Of a stretch of DNA of 64,000 bases, positions 1 to 9,016 are shown one piece after another. Positions within the stretch are counted from its first letter, which is position 1. The number at the start of each line of letters is the position of its first letter. The position numbers were made by a program, and so were the translations under genes. The stretch is taken from NCBI RefSeq assembly GCF_028473665.1, contig NZ_CP098774.1, forward strand, positions 2,790,001 through 2,854,000, given 5' to 3'. Under the pieces are notes generated by a model. That model made no database searches and had not been told where the DNA came from. It saw only the letters and a list, made by a program, of their open reading frames with translations. The stretch comes from Sphingomonas sp. QA11 (lineage in GTDB: Bacteria; Pseudomonadota; Alphaproteobacteria; Sphingomonadales; Sphingomonadaceae).

Positions 1-9
1 ATTTTGGCC

Positions 10-288
10 GTGAGCCATGTCGAAAAGGAAAAGAAGAAGCTGCTCAACCGCCTCAAACGGCTGAAGGGCCAGATCGAGGCGATCGAGCGCGCGATCGAGG
101 AGGATCGCGAGTGCGCGCGCGTGCTCCAGCAGGCGACGGCCTGCCGCGGCGCGCTCGACGGATTCATCGGCGAGGTGATCGAGGATCATATCCGGGAGCA
201 CATGCTCGACCCTGCCGCGCCGCAGGGCGACCCGCGGACACAGGCAGCCGAGGAACTGATCGAGATCGTCCATGCCTATATCACCTGA
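10..288 (+). CDS. RcnR/CsoR-family metal-sensing repressor (DUF156)
   Basis: Small all-helical repressor of the CsoR/RcnR/FrmR family, which lacks a classical DNA-binding fold and releases its operator on metal or aldehyde binding. I chose the GTG at 10 over the TTG at 4 because numbering from it places the ligands exactly at His3, Cys35, His60 and His64, the nickel/cobalt set known for E. coli RcnR; FrmR proteins have Glu at 64. The length, 92 aa, is normal for the family. The target gene is not visible: upstream DNA lies outside the window and an IS630 element follows. Family assignment is firm; Ni/Co specificity is an inference from the ligand pattern. Confidence 0.85.
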   Translation: MSHVEKEKKKLLNRLKRLKGQIEAIERAIEEDRECARVLQQATACRGALDGFIGEVIEDHIREHMLDPAAPQGDPRTQAAEELIEIVHAYIT

Positions 289-416
289 TCCGGCTTTCGC
301 GCCGAGATCTGGCGCGGAAACGCTGGGCTGGAGCTCCGATCTACCAGCCATCACGGTCCAAGATGGCGGCTTTAGTTCGGCGCCTAGCACTACTCTGAAC
401 GACGGGAGCAAGCGAG

Positions 417-1316
417 ATGGGGCGAGGTCGGCCTGTTGAGGTCCTGATTTTGACGGCGGATGAGCGCGAGTATCTGGAGCGTCAGGTACGACGCCATCGG
501 GTGACGCGCTCGCTATCGGAGCGTTGCCGTATCGTTTTGCGCTGCGCCGATGGCCTGCAAAGCAAGCGAGTGGCAGCGGAACTGGGCGTTAGCGAGCATA
601 TGGTCGGCAAGTGGCGTCGGCGGTTTGTGGACGAGCGCATCGATGGGTTACTCGATGAGCCACGATCCGGCCGCCCTCGCTCGATCGACGACGATGCTGT
701 CGCGGCGGTGATCGAACGGACGTTGCGAACGCTACCCGCTGATGCGACCCACTGGTCGATCCGTTCCATGGCGGCATCGGCTGGTCACTCCCATACGACG
801 ATCCGCCGGATGTGGAACGCCTTTGGGCTGCAACCCCACCGGGCGGAGACGTTCAAGCTGTCGACCGATCCGCTGTTCGTCGACAAGGTCAGAGACATTG
901 TCGGCCTTTACCTTTCGCCGCCGACCCATGCCCTGATCCTGTGCGTCGACGAGAAGTCGCAGATCCAGGCGCTCGACCGTGAGCAACCCGTGTTGCCGAT
1001 GATGCCCGGCATGCCCGAGCGACGCACGAACACCTATGTTCGGCATGGTACGACGTCGTTGTTTGCCGCCCTCGACATCGCCACCGGCGCAGTGATCGGC
1101 AAATGCTACAAGCGACATCGGGGCAACCGAGTTTCTCGATTTTCTCAAACAGATCGACGGCAATGTTCCAGACGGCCTCGACGTTCATATTGTCATGGAC
1201 AATTATGCCACCCACAAGACGCCGACGATCAAGGCGTGGTTAGCGCGCAGGCCGCACTATCACGTCCATTTCACCCCAACATCGGCGTCGTGGATCAATC
1301 AGGTCGAGCGCTGGTT
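417..1316 (+). pseudogene. IS630-family transposase, 5' part, frameshifted and interrupted
   Basis: The protein starts MGRGRPVEVLILT, followed by an N-terminal helix-turn-helix region and the first catalytic Asp in CVDEKSQ. The reading frame is lost at the GGGG run 1120-1123: removing one G restores continuous transposase sequence into the second catalytic motif (MDNYATH, from 1195) and the catalytic Glu in NQVERWF. The gene then stops being transposase at 1316, where the IS3 element begins inside the ERWF codons. Some IS630 elements use programmed frameshifting, but this position, between the first two catalytic Asp residues, fits mutation better. It is not expected to be functional as it stands. 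Confidence 0.85.
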
Positions 1317-1369
1317 TGAACCGCTCCGGGTTTGCCGGAGGCTCCAACTCCTGAGAAGGTGGAGCCTGT

Positions 1370-1693
1370 ATGAGCAAGACGACGAACAAGTTTGCACCTG
1401 AGGTCCGCGAGCGAGCGGTACGGATGGTGCTGGATCACGAGCACGATCACCCGTCGCGATGGGCAGCGATCATATCCATTGCCGAGAAGATCGGTTGTTC
1501 AGGCCACACGCTGCTGGAGGTGAAGAAGGCCGAGGTGAACAGCGGCAAGCGGGCGGGCGTCCCGACCGAGGTTGCCGACAAGGTGAAGGCGCTGGAGCGC
1601 GAGGTCCGTGAGCTGCGGCAGGCCAACGAGATTCTGCGCAAGGCGTCGGCATATTTTGCGCAGGCGGAGCTCGACCGCCCGTTCCGGCGATGA
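1370..1693 (+). CDS. IS3-family transposase OrfA
   Basis: 107-aa OrfA with an N-terminal helix-turn-helix (residues about 10-55; motif [20 protein letters not shown]) and a C-terminal leucine-zipper-like segment ([20 protein letters not shown], about 67-90), as in IS3 OrfA proteins that bind the element ends. Its TGA stop overlaps the ATG of orfB (ATGA, 1690-1693), so OrfB could be made by coupling or as an OrfAB fusion by -1 frameshift; I see no classic A6G slippery run at the junction. Complete copy. Confidence 0.9.
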   Translation: MSKTTNKFAPEVRERAVRMVLDHEHDHPSRWAAIISIAEKIGCSGHTLLEVKKAEVNSGKRAGVPTEVADKVKALEREVRELRQANEILRKASAYFAQAELDRPFRR

Positions 1694-2595
1694 TCGCTTT
1701 CATTGACGATCACCGCGATGCCTATGGGGTCGAGCCGATCTGCCGCGTTCTGCCGATCGCCCCATCCACCTATCACGAGCGCGTCGCGCAGCGACAGGAT
1801 CCGACACGCCTGTCGGCGCGGGCGCAGCGCGATGTCGCCTTGAAGCCGGAGATCGCGCGCGTATTTGCCGAGAACTTCGCGGTCTACGGCGTACGCAAGG
1901 TCTGGCGGCATATGATGCGGGAGGGCTTTCCGATAGCGCGCTGCACCGTGCAACGGCTGATGCGCGAGATGGGCCTGGCAGGGGTGATCCGGGGCAAGCC
2001 GGTGCGCACGACCATCAGTGACAAAGCGGCGCCGTGCCCGCTCGATCACGTCAATCGCAGGTTCTACGCGCCAGCGCCGAACATGCTGTGGGTGTCGGAC
2101 TTTACCTATGTCGCGACCTGGGCGGGGTTCGTCTACGTCGCCTTCGTCATCGATACCTACGCCAGGCGGATCGTCGGCTGGCGGGCCAGCAGGACGGCGC
2201 ATGCCAGCTTCGTCCTCGATGCCCTGGAGCAGGCGCTTCACGATCGCCGGCCGGCCCATCGGGGCGGCCTCATCCATCACAGCGATCGGGGCTCGCAATA
2301 CGTGTCCATCAAATACACCGAGCGCCTCGCCGAGGCCGGGATCGAACCCTCGGTCGGCAGCGTCGGTGACAGCTATGACAACGCTTTGGCCGAGACGATC
2401 AACGGCCTCTACAAGGCTGAGGTGATCCACAGGCGCGGGCCGTGGCGCAGCTTCGAAGCCGTCGAATACGCCACGCTCGAATGGGTCGACTGGTTCAACC
2501 ATCGCCGGCTGCTGGAGCCTATCGGCAACATCCCGCCTGCCGAAGCCGAAGATCAATATTATGCTGCCGCAAGCAACCTCGATATGGCAGCGTGA
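1690..2595 (+). CDS. IS3-family transposase OrfB (DDE integrase domain)
   Basis: 301-aa catalytic subunit. An HTH_21-like N-terminus ([15 protein letters not shown], about 57-71) is followed by the rve integrase core. The DDE triad is visible as Asp in LWVSDFTYV, Asp in [11 protein letters not shown], and Glu in [17 protein letters not shown]. The length matches intact IS3 OrfB and there are no internal stops, so the element may still be active. It overlaps orfA by four bases in the -1 frame. Confidence 0.92.
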   Translation: MIAFIDDHRDAYGVEPICRVLPIAPSTYHERVAQRQDPTRLSARAQRDVALKPEIARVFAENFAVYGVRKVWRHMMREGFPIARCTVQRLMREMGLAGVIRGKPVRTTISDKAAPCPLDHVNRRFYAPAPNMLWVSDFTYVATWAGFVYVAFVIDTYARRIVGWRASRTAHASFVLDALEQALHDRRPAHRGGLIHHSDRGSQYVSIKYTERLAEAGIEPSVGSVGDSYDNALAETINGLYKAEVIHRRGPWRSFEAVEYATLEWVDWFNHRRLLEPIGNIPPAEAEDQYYAAASNLDMAA

Positions 2596-2634
2596 CTCAC
2601 AACCCAAGGCCTCCGGCAGACCCGGCGCGGTTCA

Positions 2635-2836
2635 GTTCGCCGAGCTCACCCGCAAGCAAATCCAGCGCGGTGTTCACACCTCAACTGCCCAGTTGGAGGC
2701 CGATATCCGCAGCTTCATCGAGCGGCATAATGCCAACCCAAAACCCTTCCGATGGACAAAATCCGCTGACGATATCCTCGCCGCGATCAAACGATCCTGC
2801 CAAAAGACCGAGCAAAATTTATGTCCCGAACTTTAG
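2635..2836 (+). pseudogene. IS630-family transposase, 3' part
   Basis: This is the displaced C-terminus of the transposase that begins at 417. Read in the frame restored by removing the IS3 element it continues W-F-A-E-L-T-R-K-Q and runs through ADIRSFIERHNANPKPFRW to a stop at 2836. The stretch HTSTAQLEADIRSFI...HNANPKPFRWTKSAD is the typical IS630 C-terminus downstream of the catalytic Glu. It has no start of its own and is not a gene. Confidence 0.85.
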
Positions 2837-3002
2837 ATTCAGATGACTAGTGAGGAGCAGTTTGGCCCCTGCACCCGAGCAGGGTGCGATCGCCAGCGCC
2901 CAAAGCCAGCCATAGGCATCGCTGTTTAGCAGAAGCGACATTCAATCCTTAACCGGCGGCGGTCTATATTCTCCGGGTTAGGCTTAAGACGGGGTCGGGA
3001 TC

Positions 3003-3866
3003 ATGAATCGGTTTAGCTGCGCCTTGTACAAGGGGCTTGCGGTTACATGCAGCTCCACGCTGATGGCGGGAGGTCAACCCGTTGCAGCGGAAAGCGGCGA
3101 TGGATGGAAGGTATTTCAGAGACCCTACGGCTGCGGAATAAGCCGATCCGGAACGAGTGACCTGTCGCCTGATCCCGTATTTTGGCGGCCCTTCCGAGGC
3201 AAGACCACAATCCTTCTTAAAATTGATATACCCAAGGGCGAAGTTGCGACGTCGGGTAACGCCTATGGTTTTGTAGAGCTGGATAAAATTCGACGCATTC
3301 CAATGCACATTAGCTGGGGAAGTGAGATCGACCCGTCAAAGACAGACTGGCCGTCGAAAAAACTATTTTCGATGAAATTGGAAAAAGACGCTGAGCGCGA
3401 TTTTGGCCATGCTCTAACAATTGCAAATTCTGGTCGAGTAATAGTGAAGAACGATCAGATTGCGATTACTCTTCCCGACTTGGCAGCATGGCAACAGGCG
3501 GATGGATGCCTCGAAAGAGTAGGTTCAGCGCTTCTCACGTCCGCACCCCCTCCATATCGCGACGGCTCGCGACCCGATCGCAATTTGCCAGTGCCGCGCG
3601 GGGCTGGATCTTGGATCAATTCCAATGCCTATCCGCCGAAAGCATTGGAAAATAACATGGAGGGCGATGTCAGAATAACGGTAATAGTAGATAAATACGG
3701 GTATCCATTGGAATGCAATGTTACTCAGGGCTCTGGGACAAACATTCTTGATGATGCCACTTGCCCGCATATCATTAGGGCAGCTCACTTTTATCCGGCC
3801 CTTAATACTGTAGGCATCGCTTCGGACAGCAAATGGGAAACCATCATTAAGTGGCGCGTACCATGA
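3003..3866 (+). CDS. Exported protein with TonB C-terminal-like domain
   Basis: 287-aa protein. An N-terminal basic/hydrophobic stretch (about residues 1-29) looks like a signal peptide. The last ~85 residues (SNAYPPKALENNMEGDVRIT, then the VDKYGYPLECNV segment) resemble the TonB_C fold, with the YPPKAL...G.V...V.VD..G signature and an FYPAL segment near the end. Such proteins transmit proton-motive force to outer-membrane receptors or are TonB-like periplasmic proteins; there is no Pro-rich spacer here, so a genuine energy-transducer role is uncertain. The gene is clearly richer in A/T than its neighbours, suggesting transfer. It stands alone between the IS block and a gene-poor stretch. Confidence 0.6.
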   Translation: MNRFSCALYKGLAVTCSSTLMAGGQPVAAESGDGWKVFQRPYGCGISRSGTSDLSPDPVFWRPFRGKTTILLKIDIPKGEVATSGNAYGFVELDKIRRIPMHISWGSEIDPSKTDWPSKKLFSMKLEKDAERDFGHALTIANSGRVIVKNDQIAITLPDLAAWQQADGCLERVGSALLTSAPPPYRDGSRPDRNLPVPRGAGSWINSNAYPPKALENNMEGDVRITVIVDKYGYPLECNVTQGSGTNILDDATCPHIIRAAHFYPALNTVGIASDSKWETIIKWRVP

Positions 3867-4679
3867 AACACACGAATTTACGCAGCTCGTGGCTTTAATT
3901 CTCACGATTATTCTTCTACAGGTATAAAGTCACACCTCCCCAGAAGCTGGCAGTTGCCTATTCGCCATTTTTGCCGTTCAGCAACACGAACAACGAGCGC
4001 TGCATCTGATAGCGGACCGGTGGGATTCGGCAGGGCAAGCTGCCCGGCCGGGTGCGCCCAAACCTTACCTTGCGCGAGTTGGACTGGGTTGCGCTGAACC
4101 TGCCCTTCGTTCACGTTCGAAAGATGGATCGACCAGCAAAACCCACGCGAACCTTTGCGGGCCCATTGATAGCAGTCGTGATCCTCGTGGTAGTTTTCGG
4201 CGGCACCGTCCTGCTCGCACTGGGTGACGCCTGAGATCGCATCGACCTCCAGCATTCAGTTGGGGTCGTTAAGTAGGCAAAAGTAATTGTTCGCAAGCAG
4301 ACTTCCTTCGTTTCCGCGGCCGCGTTCGCTGACGAAGATTATCGGGGACCGCTTCAACATTGAGCGCTGAGCACTCTGAACCACTGCGTTGACGTAGTGA
4401 GCGTCCAGCCTCCGCGCGTTCAGCAAGTGGTGGCCAAGGACCGCTGACTCCTCTTTGCGGCCAAAAGCAGACAATTCGCCAACCACGAGTTACAGACATC
4501 CCGGCCCGATAGAGGAAACCGCGCGTGGAACGGAAACGCTCGTACGCGGCATCACCCGCGTCGGAGGACGGTCCTTATCCCGCCAGATCTGCAGACTATT
4601 CGGGCTGAGCTCTTACACCGCACGGGTCAGCGAGTAACGGCCAAAGCCACACCCAGCGTCGGAACGGCAACAGAAAGAC
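3867..4679. other. Gene-poor stretch with only weak small ORFs
   Basis: No convincing gene. Two weak candidates: a plus-strand peptide starting ATG at 4124 (MDRPAKPTRTFAGPLIAVV, ending at 4234) with one predicted membrane helix but no clear ribosome-binding site, and a minus-strand 76-aa frame at 4256-4486 containing LDAHYVNAVVQSAQRSMLKR. Neither is recognised. Base composition is intermediate between the AT-rich gene before it and the normal high-GC DNA after it. Confidence 0.4.
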
Positions 4680-4913
4680 TCAGTCGCGAATTTTGAGTGT
4701 GTCGCCGTCGCGCTCGATCAAGCTTGCGCCACCATTGTAGCGAATATGATTCAACGCCATTCGCAGACATTTCTTGTCGCTGTCGATTTGCCGCTCGACC
4801 CACCGACGCCACGCCGGGTCCGCGAGCGCGATGCGTTCTGCATCGAGAATGCTCGCATCGTGCTCGACCCGAAGGTCTTTGATAAGCATGATCCAGCGGT
4901 TGCGATCTTCCAT
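4680..4913 (-). CDS. Small hypothetical protein
   Basis: 77-aa frame starting at ATG 4913 (a GTG at 4922 is an alternative), MEDRNRWIMLIKDLRVEHDA, rich in charged residues and predicted helical, with ALADPAWRRWVERQIDSDKK and a central Cys. No family is recognised. I include it because its residue composition is protein-like and much better than the other frames of this gene-poor region; there is no clear Shine-Dalgarno sequence. It could be a chance frame. Confidence 0.35.
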   Translation of the reverse strand: MEDRNRWIMLIKDLRVEHDASILDAERIALADPAWRRWVERQIDSDKKCLRMALNHIRYNGGASLIERDGDTLKIRD

Positions 4914-5245
4914 ACGACACACGCTAGATCACCGAATGGCCGCTTTCCATCACTCATTACCGTTCCCGACCAAGCTCTGCCGGGCGGCAAGCGCGAGGTT
5001 TTCACCATTAGGGCGGACCGCCCTTCAGAACCGGCCCATCGGTGACAGGGGTGGGGTTCGCGTAGCGGGCGCGGAGAATGCTGAGAAGGTCCTGCCGGCG
5101 ACACAGGCGACTGGGATGACAAACACCACCACAAACAAACAGCTTGCCAGCGCAAAATGATTGAGGCCGGGAAAGACCTCTGCGCCCTCTGCGCAAACCC
5201 GTCTCGTTGCTGCGACCGGGGCAAGGACGTGAAGGTCGATCCGCC

Positions 5246-5842
5246 CTATTTGGGGTGAAGTGTCCGCACGTCGATCACCCGGTCGATCAGCGAATCGTCG
5301 ACCGGAATCTGGCCGTCGAGCATCAGCATCGACAGCCCATGGACAAGCGCCCAGGCCTGGAGCGCGATGACCTGCGCGTCGCCGCCCTTCCCCTCGGCTA
5401 CCATCGCCGCATTGGCGCGCAGGAAGGCCATCGCATCGTCCTCGTCCCGTTTCTCGTCTTCGTGCAGCGAATGCGGGGCCGAGTCGGGATTGGCGAAGAT
5501 CAGACGGAACAGCCCGGGATTGGCGAGCGCGAAGCGGACATAGGCGGCCCCCGAGGCATTGAATCCCGCGACGCCGCCACTCGCCGCATCGAAGACTGCG
5601 TGCTGCGCCTCAGCCAGCCGGGCAAGCCCCTCCCCTGCCAGCGCCGCCATCAGCGCGCCCTTGTCCGGGAAATGACGATAGACCGCTGTCGCGCTTACCC
5701 CGACGGCGCGGGCGACCTCGCGCAGCGACAGGTCGTCGGCGGCGCGCGCCTCCAATAATCTGAGCCCGGCCTCGACCAGCGCCGAGCGCAGATCGCCGTG
5801 ATGATAGGCCTTTTTCGGCGGGACGGATTTGGATGTTGACAC
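5246..5842 (-). CDS. TetR/AcrR-family transcriptional regulator
   Basis: 198-aa TetR protein: helix-turn-helix in the first ~60 residues (HHGDLRSALVEAGLRLLE, then LREVARAVGVSATAVYRHF) and a ligand-binding C-terminal domain of the WHG/TetR_C_33-like kind (AAYVRFALANPGLFRLIFAN). The open frame extends further upstream, but the residues before GTG 5842 (MSTSKSVPPKKAYHHGDL in translation) are non-homologous and overlap the neighbouring gene, so I place the start there. It is transcribed away from the carotenoid oxygenase gene, with about 55 bp between start codons, and is the obvious candidate to repress it. Confidence 0.85.
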   Translation of the reverse strand: MSTSKSVPPKKAYHHGDLRSALVEAGLRLLEARAADDLSLREVARAVGVSATAVYRHFPDKGALMAALAGEGLARLAEAQHAVFDAASGGVAGFNASGAAYVRFALANPGLFRLIFANPDSAPHSLHEDEKRDEDDAMAFLRANAAMVAEGKGGDAQVIALQAWALVHGLSMLMLDGQIPVDDSLIDRVIDVRTLHPK

Positions 5843-5877
5843 TGTTACCTTCGAGCCATAATGTGAACACCGTAAAC
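5835..5877. promoter_or_regulatory. Candidate TetR operator in the divergent intergenic region
   Basis: Two inverted half-sites with the pattern GTTnACnnTGTTnnC: GTTGACACTGTTACC at 5835-5849 and, on the other strand, GTTTACGGTGTTCAC (GTGAACACCGTAAAC at 5863-5877). Ten of 15 positions match. They lie between the TetR start (5842, which one arm overlaps) and the carotenoid oxygenase ATG (5898). Position and symmetry fit an autoregulatory TetR operator; this is inference from the sequence alone. Confidence 0.35.
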
Positions 5878-5897
5878 TTTGAGGCGTGGAGGCCATC

Positions 5898-7331
5898 ATG
5901 GCAAGCATCATCGAAACCGCAATCCGCAGCACGGTGACCAAGGGCATCGGCGTGGTCGCCGAGTTCAACCGCAAGCGGATGGACGTGGCGACCGACCATC
6001 CCTTCCTGACCGGCATCCACGAGCCGATGCGCGAGGAACTGACGCTTGAGGACCTGCCCGTCACCGGCACGATCCCCGCCGCGCTCGACGGCCGCTATCT
6101 TCGGATCGGCCCGAATCCGATCGATCCGGATCCGGCCGGCCATCACTGGTTCACCGGCGACGGCATGGTCCACGGTATCGCGGTCAAGGACGGCAAGGCG
6201 CTGTGGTATCGCAACCGCTGGATCCGGTCGAAAAAGGCCGCCGCCGCCATGGGCGTGCCCGCCGCGCCGGGGCCGCGCCACGGCGTGTCGGACAATGTGA
6301 ACACCAATGTGCTGGGCATTGCCGGGCGCACCTTCGCGCTGGTCGAGGCGGGCAGCTATCCGGTCGAGCTGTCGGACACGCTCGAGGAGCAGACCTTCAA
6401 CCCGTTCGACGACACGCTGGCGGGCAGCTTCACCGCGCATCCGCATCTCGACCCGCTGACAGGCGAGCAGCACGCGATCGCCTATGACGCGACCAGTCCG
6501 GAAGTCGTGCGCCATGTGGTCATCTCACCCGAGGGCAAGGTGATCCGCGAGGAGCCGATCGCCGTGAAGCACGGGCCGTCGATCCACGACTGCGCGATCA
6601 CGGCGCGCTACGCGCTGGTGCTCGACCTGCCAGTGACCTTTTCGATGAAGGCGCTGATCGGGGGGCACACATTCCCCTATCGGTGGAACCCGGAACATCA
6701 GGCGCGGATCGGGCTGTTGCCGAGGAACGCCAGCGGCGACGAGACGATCTGGGTCGATGTCGACCCCTGCTACATCTTCCATGTCGCCAATGCGTTCGAC
6801 ACGGCGGACGGCAAGGTGATCCTCGACGCGGTGGTTTATGACACGATGTTCGCGGACAGCGCCGTCGGGCCGGACGCAACGTCGCGCGGGCTTGAACGCT
6901 GGACGATCGACCCGGCGACGAAGACCGTCGAGCGCCGCACGATCGATTCGACGCCGCAGGAATTCCCGCGGCCCGACGAGCGGCGCTTCGGCCAGCCCTA
7001 TCGCTATGCCTGGACGATGGGCCTGCCGAACAAGGACCAGGCATTCATTGGCGAGACCTTCATCCTCAAGCACGACCTGGAGACGGGCGCGCGCGAGGTG
7101 CACGAGTTCGGCGAAGGCCGCTATCCGGGCGAATTCGTGTTCGTACCCGCCTCCCCCGACGCAACCGAGGGCGAAGGATGGTTGATCGGGCTGGTCGTCG
7201 ACCTGCCGAACGAGACGACGGATCTCGTCATCATCGACGCACAGGCCTTTGCCGACGCACCGGTGGCGAGCATCCGCATCCCGCACCGAGTCCCGCCGGG
7301 GTTCCACGGAAACTGGGTGGCCGCAGCCTAG
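5898..7331 (+). CDS. Carotenoid oxygenase family protein (RPE65/lignostilbene dioxygenase-like)
   Basis: 477-aa seven-bladed propeller non-haem iron dioxygenase that cleaves conjugated double bonds in apocarotenoids or stilbenes. The four iron-binding histidines are visible in order: FTAHPHLD (about residue 182), SIHDCAIT (about 232), IFHVANAF (about 298) and GFHGNW at the C-terminus. The N-terminal YLRIGPNP and [12 protein letters not shown] motifs are typical. ATG 5898 is chosen over GTG 5886 because GGAGG lies 5 bp upstream of it. No signal peptide. The substrate cannot be told; the divergent TetR gene suggests inducible expression. Confidence 0.93.
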   Translation: MASIIETAIRSTVTKGIGVVAEFNRKRMDVATDHPFLTGIHEPMREELTLEDLPVTGTIPAALDGRYLRIGPNPIDPDPAGHHWFTGDGMVHGIAVKDGKALWYRNRWIRSKKAAAAMGVPAAPGPRHGVSDNVNTNVLGIAGRTFALVEAGSYPVELSDTLEEQTFNPFDDTLAGSFTAHPHLDPLTGEQHAIAYDATSPEVVRHVVISPEGKVIREEPIAVKHGPSIHDCAITARYALVLDLPVTFSMKALIGGHTFPYRWNPEHQARIGLLPRNASGDETIWVDVDPCYIFHVANAFDTADGKVILDAVVYDTMFADSAVGPDATSRGLERWTIDPATKTVERRTIDSTPQEFPRPDERRFGQPYRYAWTMGLPNKDQAFIGETFILKHDLETGAREVHEFGEGRYPGEFVFVPASPDATEGEGWLIGLVVDLPNETTDLVIIDAQAFADAPVASIRIPHRVPPGFHGNWVAAA

Positions 7332-7335
7332 CGCC

Positions 7336-7406
7336 TCCTCCCCGGGGAACCGGGGAGGAATGCCCCCAAAGTTTTCCTTGATTGCGGGAAAAGCCATTTT
7401 CCCGCA
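7336..7406. repeat. Two hairpins between the oxygenase and DAHP synthase genes
   Basis: Directly after the oxygenase stop lies a perfect 10-bp stem with a GGAA loop (7336-7345 paired with 7350-7359, CCTCCCCGG core). About 23 bp on is a second 10-bp stem (TGCGGGAAAA 7383-7392 with TTTTCCCGCA 7397-7406). Neither has a long T-run after it; the first may end oxygenase transcription or protect the 3' end. Confidence 0.5.
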
Positions 7407-7444
7407 TGGGAGCGCTCCAATTCCGCAATCACTGGACGAAGACC

Positions 7445-8818
7445 ATGGCCGCAAAATGGGCCCCCGACAGCTGGACCAAGGCCGAAGCACGTCAGCTTCC
7501 GACCTATCCCGACACCGCCGCGCTCGATGCGGCGACCGAGACCCTGGCCAGCTTTCCCCCGCTCGTCTTCGCCGGCGAGGCGCGCAACCTGACCGCCGAC
7601 CTGGCGCGAGTCGTCGAGGGCAAGGCATTCCTGCTGCAGGGCGGCGACTGCGCCGAATCCTTCGCCGAGCATAGCGCGAACAACATCCGCGACACGTTCC
7701 GCGTGATCCTGCAGATGGCGGTCGTCCTGACCTTCGCGTCGAAGCTGCCGGTGGTGAAGCTGGGTCGTATGGCGGGCCAGTTCGCCAAGCCGCGGTCGGC
7801 CGACATCGAAGTGCAGGACGGCGTCGAGCTGCCCGCCTATCGCGGCGACATCGTCAACGACATCGCCTTCACCGCCGATGGCCGGGCGCCCGACCCGCAG
7901 CGGATGATCCGCGCCTATAGCCAGTCGGCGGCGACGCTGAACCTGCTGCGCGCCTTTGCCGGCGGCGGCTATGCCAATCTGGCGCAAGTGCATCGCTGGA
8001 CCCATGACTTCATGGGCCGCAGCCCCTGGGCGAAGAAATTCTCCGAGACCGCCGACCGGATCGGCGAGGCGCTCGAGTTCATGGCCGCCTGCGGAATCAA
8101 CCCGGAGACGGTGCCGCAGCTTGCCGAGACTCATTTCTACACCAGCCACGAGGCGCTGCTGCTCAAGTACGAGCAGGCGCTGACCCGGCAGGATTCACTG
8201 ACCGGCGACTGGTACGACACCAGCGCGCATTTCCTGTGGATCGGCGACCGCACCCGCTTCGAGGGATCGGCGCATGTCGAATATCTGCGCGGGATCGGCA
8301 ACCCGATCGGCATGAAGTGCGGCCCGAGCCTTGAGCCCGACGCGCTGCTGCGCATGCTCGACACGCTCAACCCGGCACGCATTCCTGGCCGGATGACCCT
8401 GATCACGCGCTATGGCCATGACAAGATCGAGGCCGGCCTGCCCAAGCTGGTCCGCGCGGTGCTGCGCGAGGGCCATCCGGTGGTGTGGAGCTGCGACCCG
8501 ATGCACGGCAACGTCATCAAGGCGGCGAACGGCTACAAGACGCGGCCGTTCGACCGGATCCTGGCCGAGGTGCGCGGCTTCTTCGCGGTTCACCGCGCCG
8601 AAGGCTCAATCGCGGGCGGCATCCATGCCGAGATGACCGGGCAGAATGTGACCGAATGCACCGGCGGCGCGGTCGACGTGACCGAGCAGTCGCTGGCCGA
8701 CCGGTATCACACGCATTGCGACCCGCGACTCAACGCCGGGCAGAGCCTTGAGCTGGCGTTCCTGCTGGCCGAGATGCTGAACGTCGAGATGGCGGAGCGG
8801 CGCCGCGCTGCGGCCTGA
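7445..8818 (+). CDS. Class II 3-deoxy-7-phosphoheptulonate (DAHP) synthase
   Basis: 457-aa class II (plant/mycobacterial-type) DAHP synthase, which condenses phosphoenolpyruvate and erythrose 4-phosphate in the first step of the shikimate pathway. Conserved segments include [16 protein letters not shown] (Cys metal ligand), [62 protein letters not shown] (His ligand) and [18 protein letters not shown]. Length is standard. I start at ATG 7445 ([15 protein letters not shown]), since upstream codons lie in a hairpin and are not conserved. It ends in a strong terminator at 8850-8884 and is probably monocistronic. Confidence 0.95.
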   Translation: MAAKWAPDSWTKAEARQLPTYPDTAALDAATETLASFPPLVFAGEARNLTADLARVVEGKAFLLQGGDCAESFAEHSANNIRDTFRVILQMAVVLTFASKLPVVKLGRMAGQFAKPRSADIEVQDGVELPAYRGDIVNDIAFTADGRAPDPQRMIRAYSQSAATLNLLRAFAGGGYANLAQVHRWTHDFMGRSPWAKKFSETADRIGEALEFMAACGINPETVPQLAETHFYTSHEALLLKYEQALTRQDSLTGDWYDTSAHFLWIGDRTRFEGSAHVEYLRGIGNPIGMKCGPSLEPDALLRMLDTLNPARIPGRMTLITRYGHDKIEAGLPKLVRAVLREGHPVVWSCDPMHGNVIKAANGYKTRPFDRILAEVRGFFAVHRAEGSIAGGIHAEMTGQNVTECTGGAVDVTEQSLADRYHTHCDPRLNAGQSLELAFLLAEMLNVEMAERRRAAA

Positions 8819-8849
8819 TCGCCGCATAATCATCACTGAAATCAATTAG

Positions 8850-8884
8850 CTGCATCCGGGCATCACGCCCGGGTGCAGTTTTTT
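8850..8884 (+). terminator. Rho-independent terminator after DAHP synthase
   Basis: A 12-bp stem (CTGCATCCGGGC with GCCCGGGTGCAG, one G-T wobble) around a short loop, followed immediately by TTTTTT. It is 32 bp downstream of the DAHP synthase stop, in the correct orientation. Confidence 0.9.
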
Positions 8885-9016
8885 CGTGCGCCCTCGAAAA
8901 TAAAGTACACAAATCACAAATCTTGGATGCAATTCTTCCATTGCACCAGGCTCACTCGCATGACATTCAATATCCTATAGGTTCGTAAAAGAACCAGAAC
9001 CAGGGGAGAGCATGTC

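Larger units (their letters stand above)
1317..2634 (+). mobile_element. Intact IS3-family insertion sequence (IS51-like group)
   Basis: A 1318-bp element bounded by imperfect inverted repeats: the left end starts TGAACCGCTCCGGGTTTG and the right end finishes CAGACCCGGCGCGGTTCA. It is flanked by a 3-bp direct repeat GTT (1314-1316 and 2635-2637); deleting the element plus one GTT restores the host codons Glu-Arg-Trp-Phe-Ala-Glu of the IS630 transposase. It carries orfA and orfB in overlapping frames. Length, ends and 3-bp duplication fit the IS3 family; the IS51-like subgroup is inferred from the duplication size and end sequence. The clean ends suggest recent insertion. Confidence 0.9.
373..2835 (+). 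mobile_element. IS630-family element interrupted by an IS3-family element
   Basis: Without the inserted IS3 copy and its duplicated GTT, about 1.14 kb remains, a normal IS630 length. It contains the two halves of one DDE transposase (417-1316 and 2635-2836). Candidate ends are GTTCGG at 375-380, preceded by TA, and CCGAAC at 2826-2831, followed by TTTA; the terminal match is short and offset by two bases, so exact ends and the expected TA target duplication are tentative. The transposase stop codon lies almost at the right end, as is common in compact IS630 elements. Confidence 0.6.

Noticed and set aside
1447..2607. 386-aa minus-strand frame inside the IS3 element
   Set aside because: Antisense of orfA/orfB; the plus strand has a complete DDE transposase.
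5610..6515. 301-aa minus-strand frame overlapping TetR and carotenoid oxygenase genes
   Set aside because: Overlaps two well-supported genes and has no recognisable domain.
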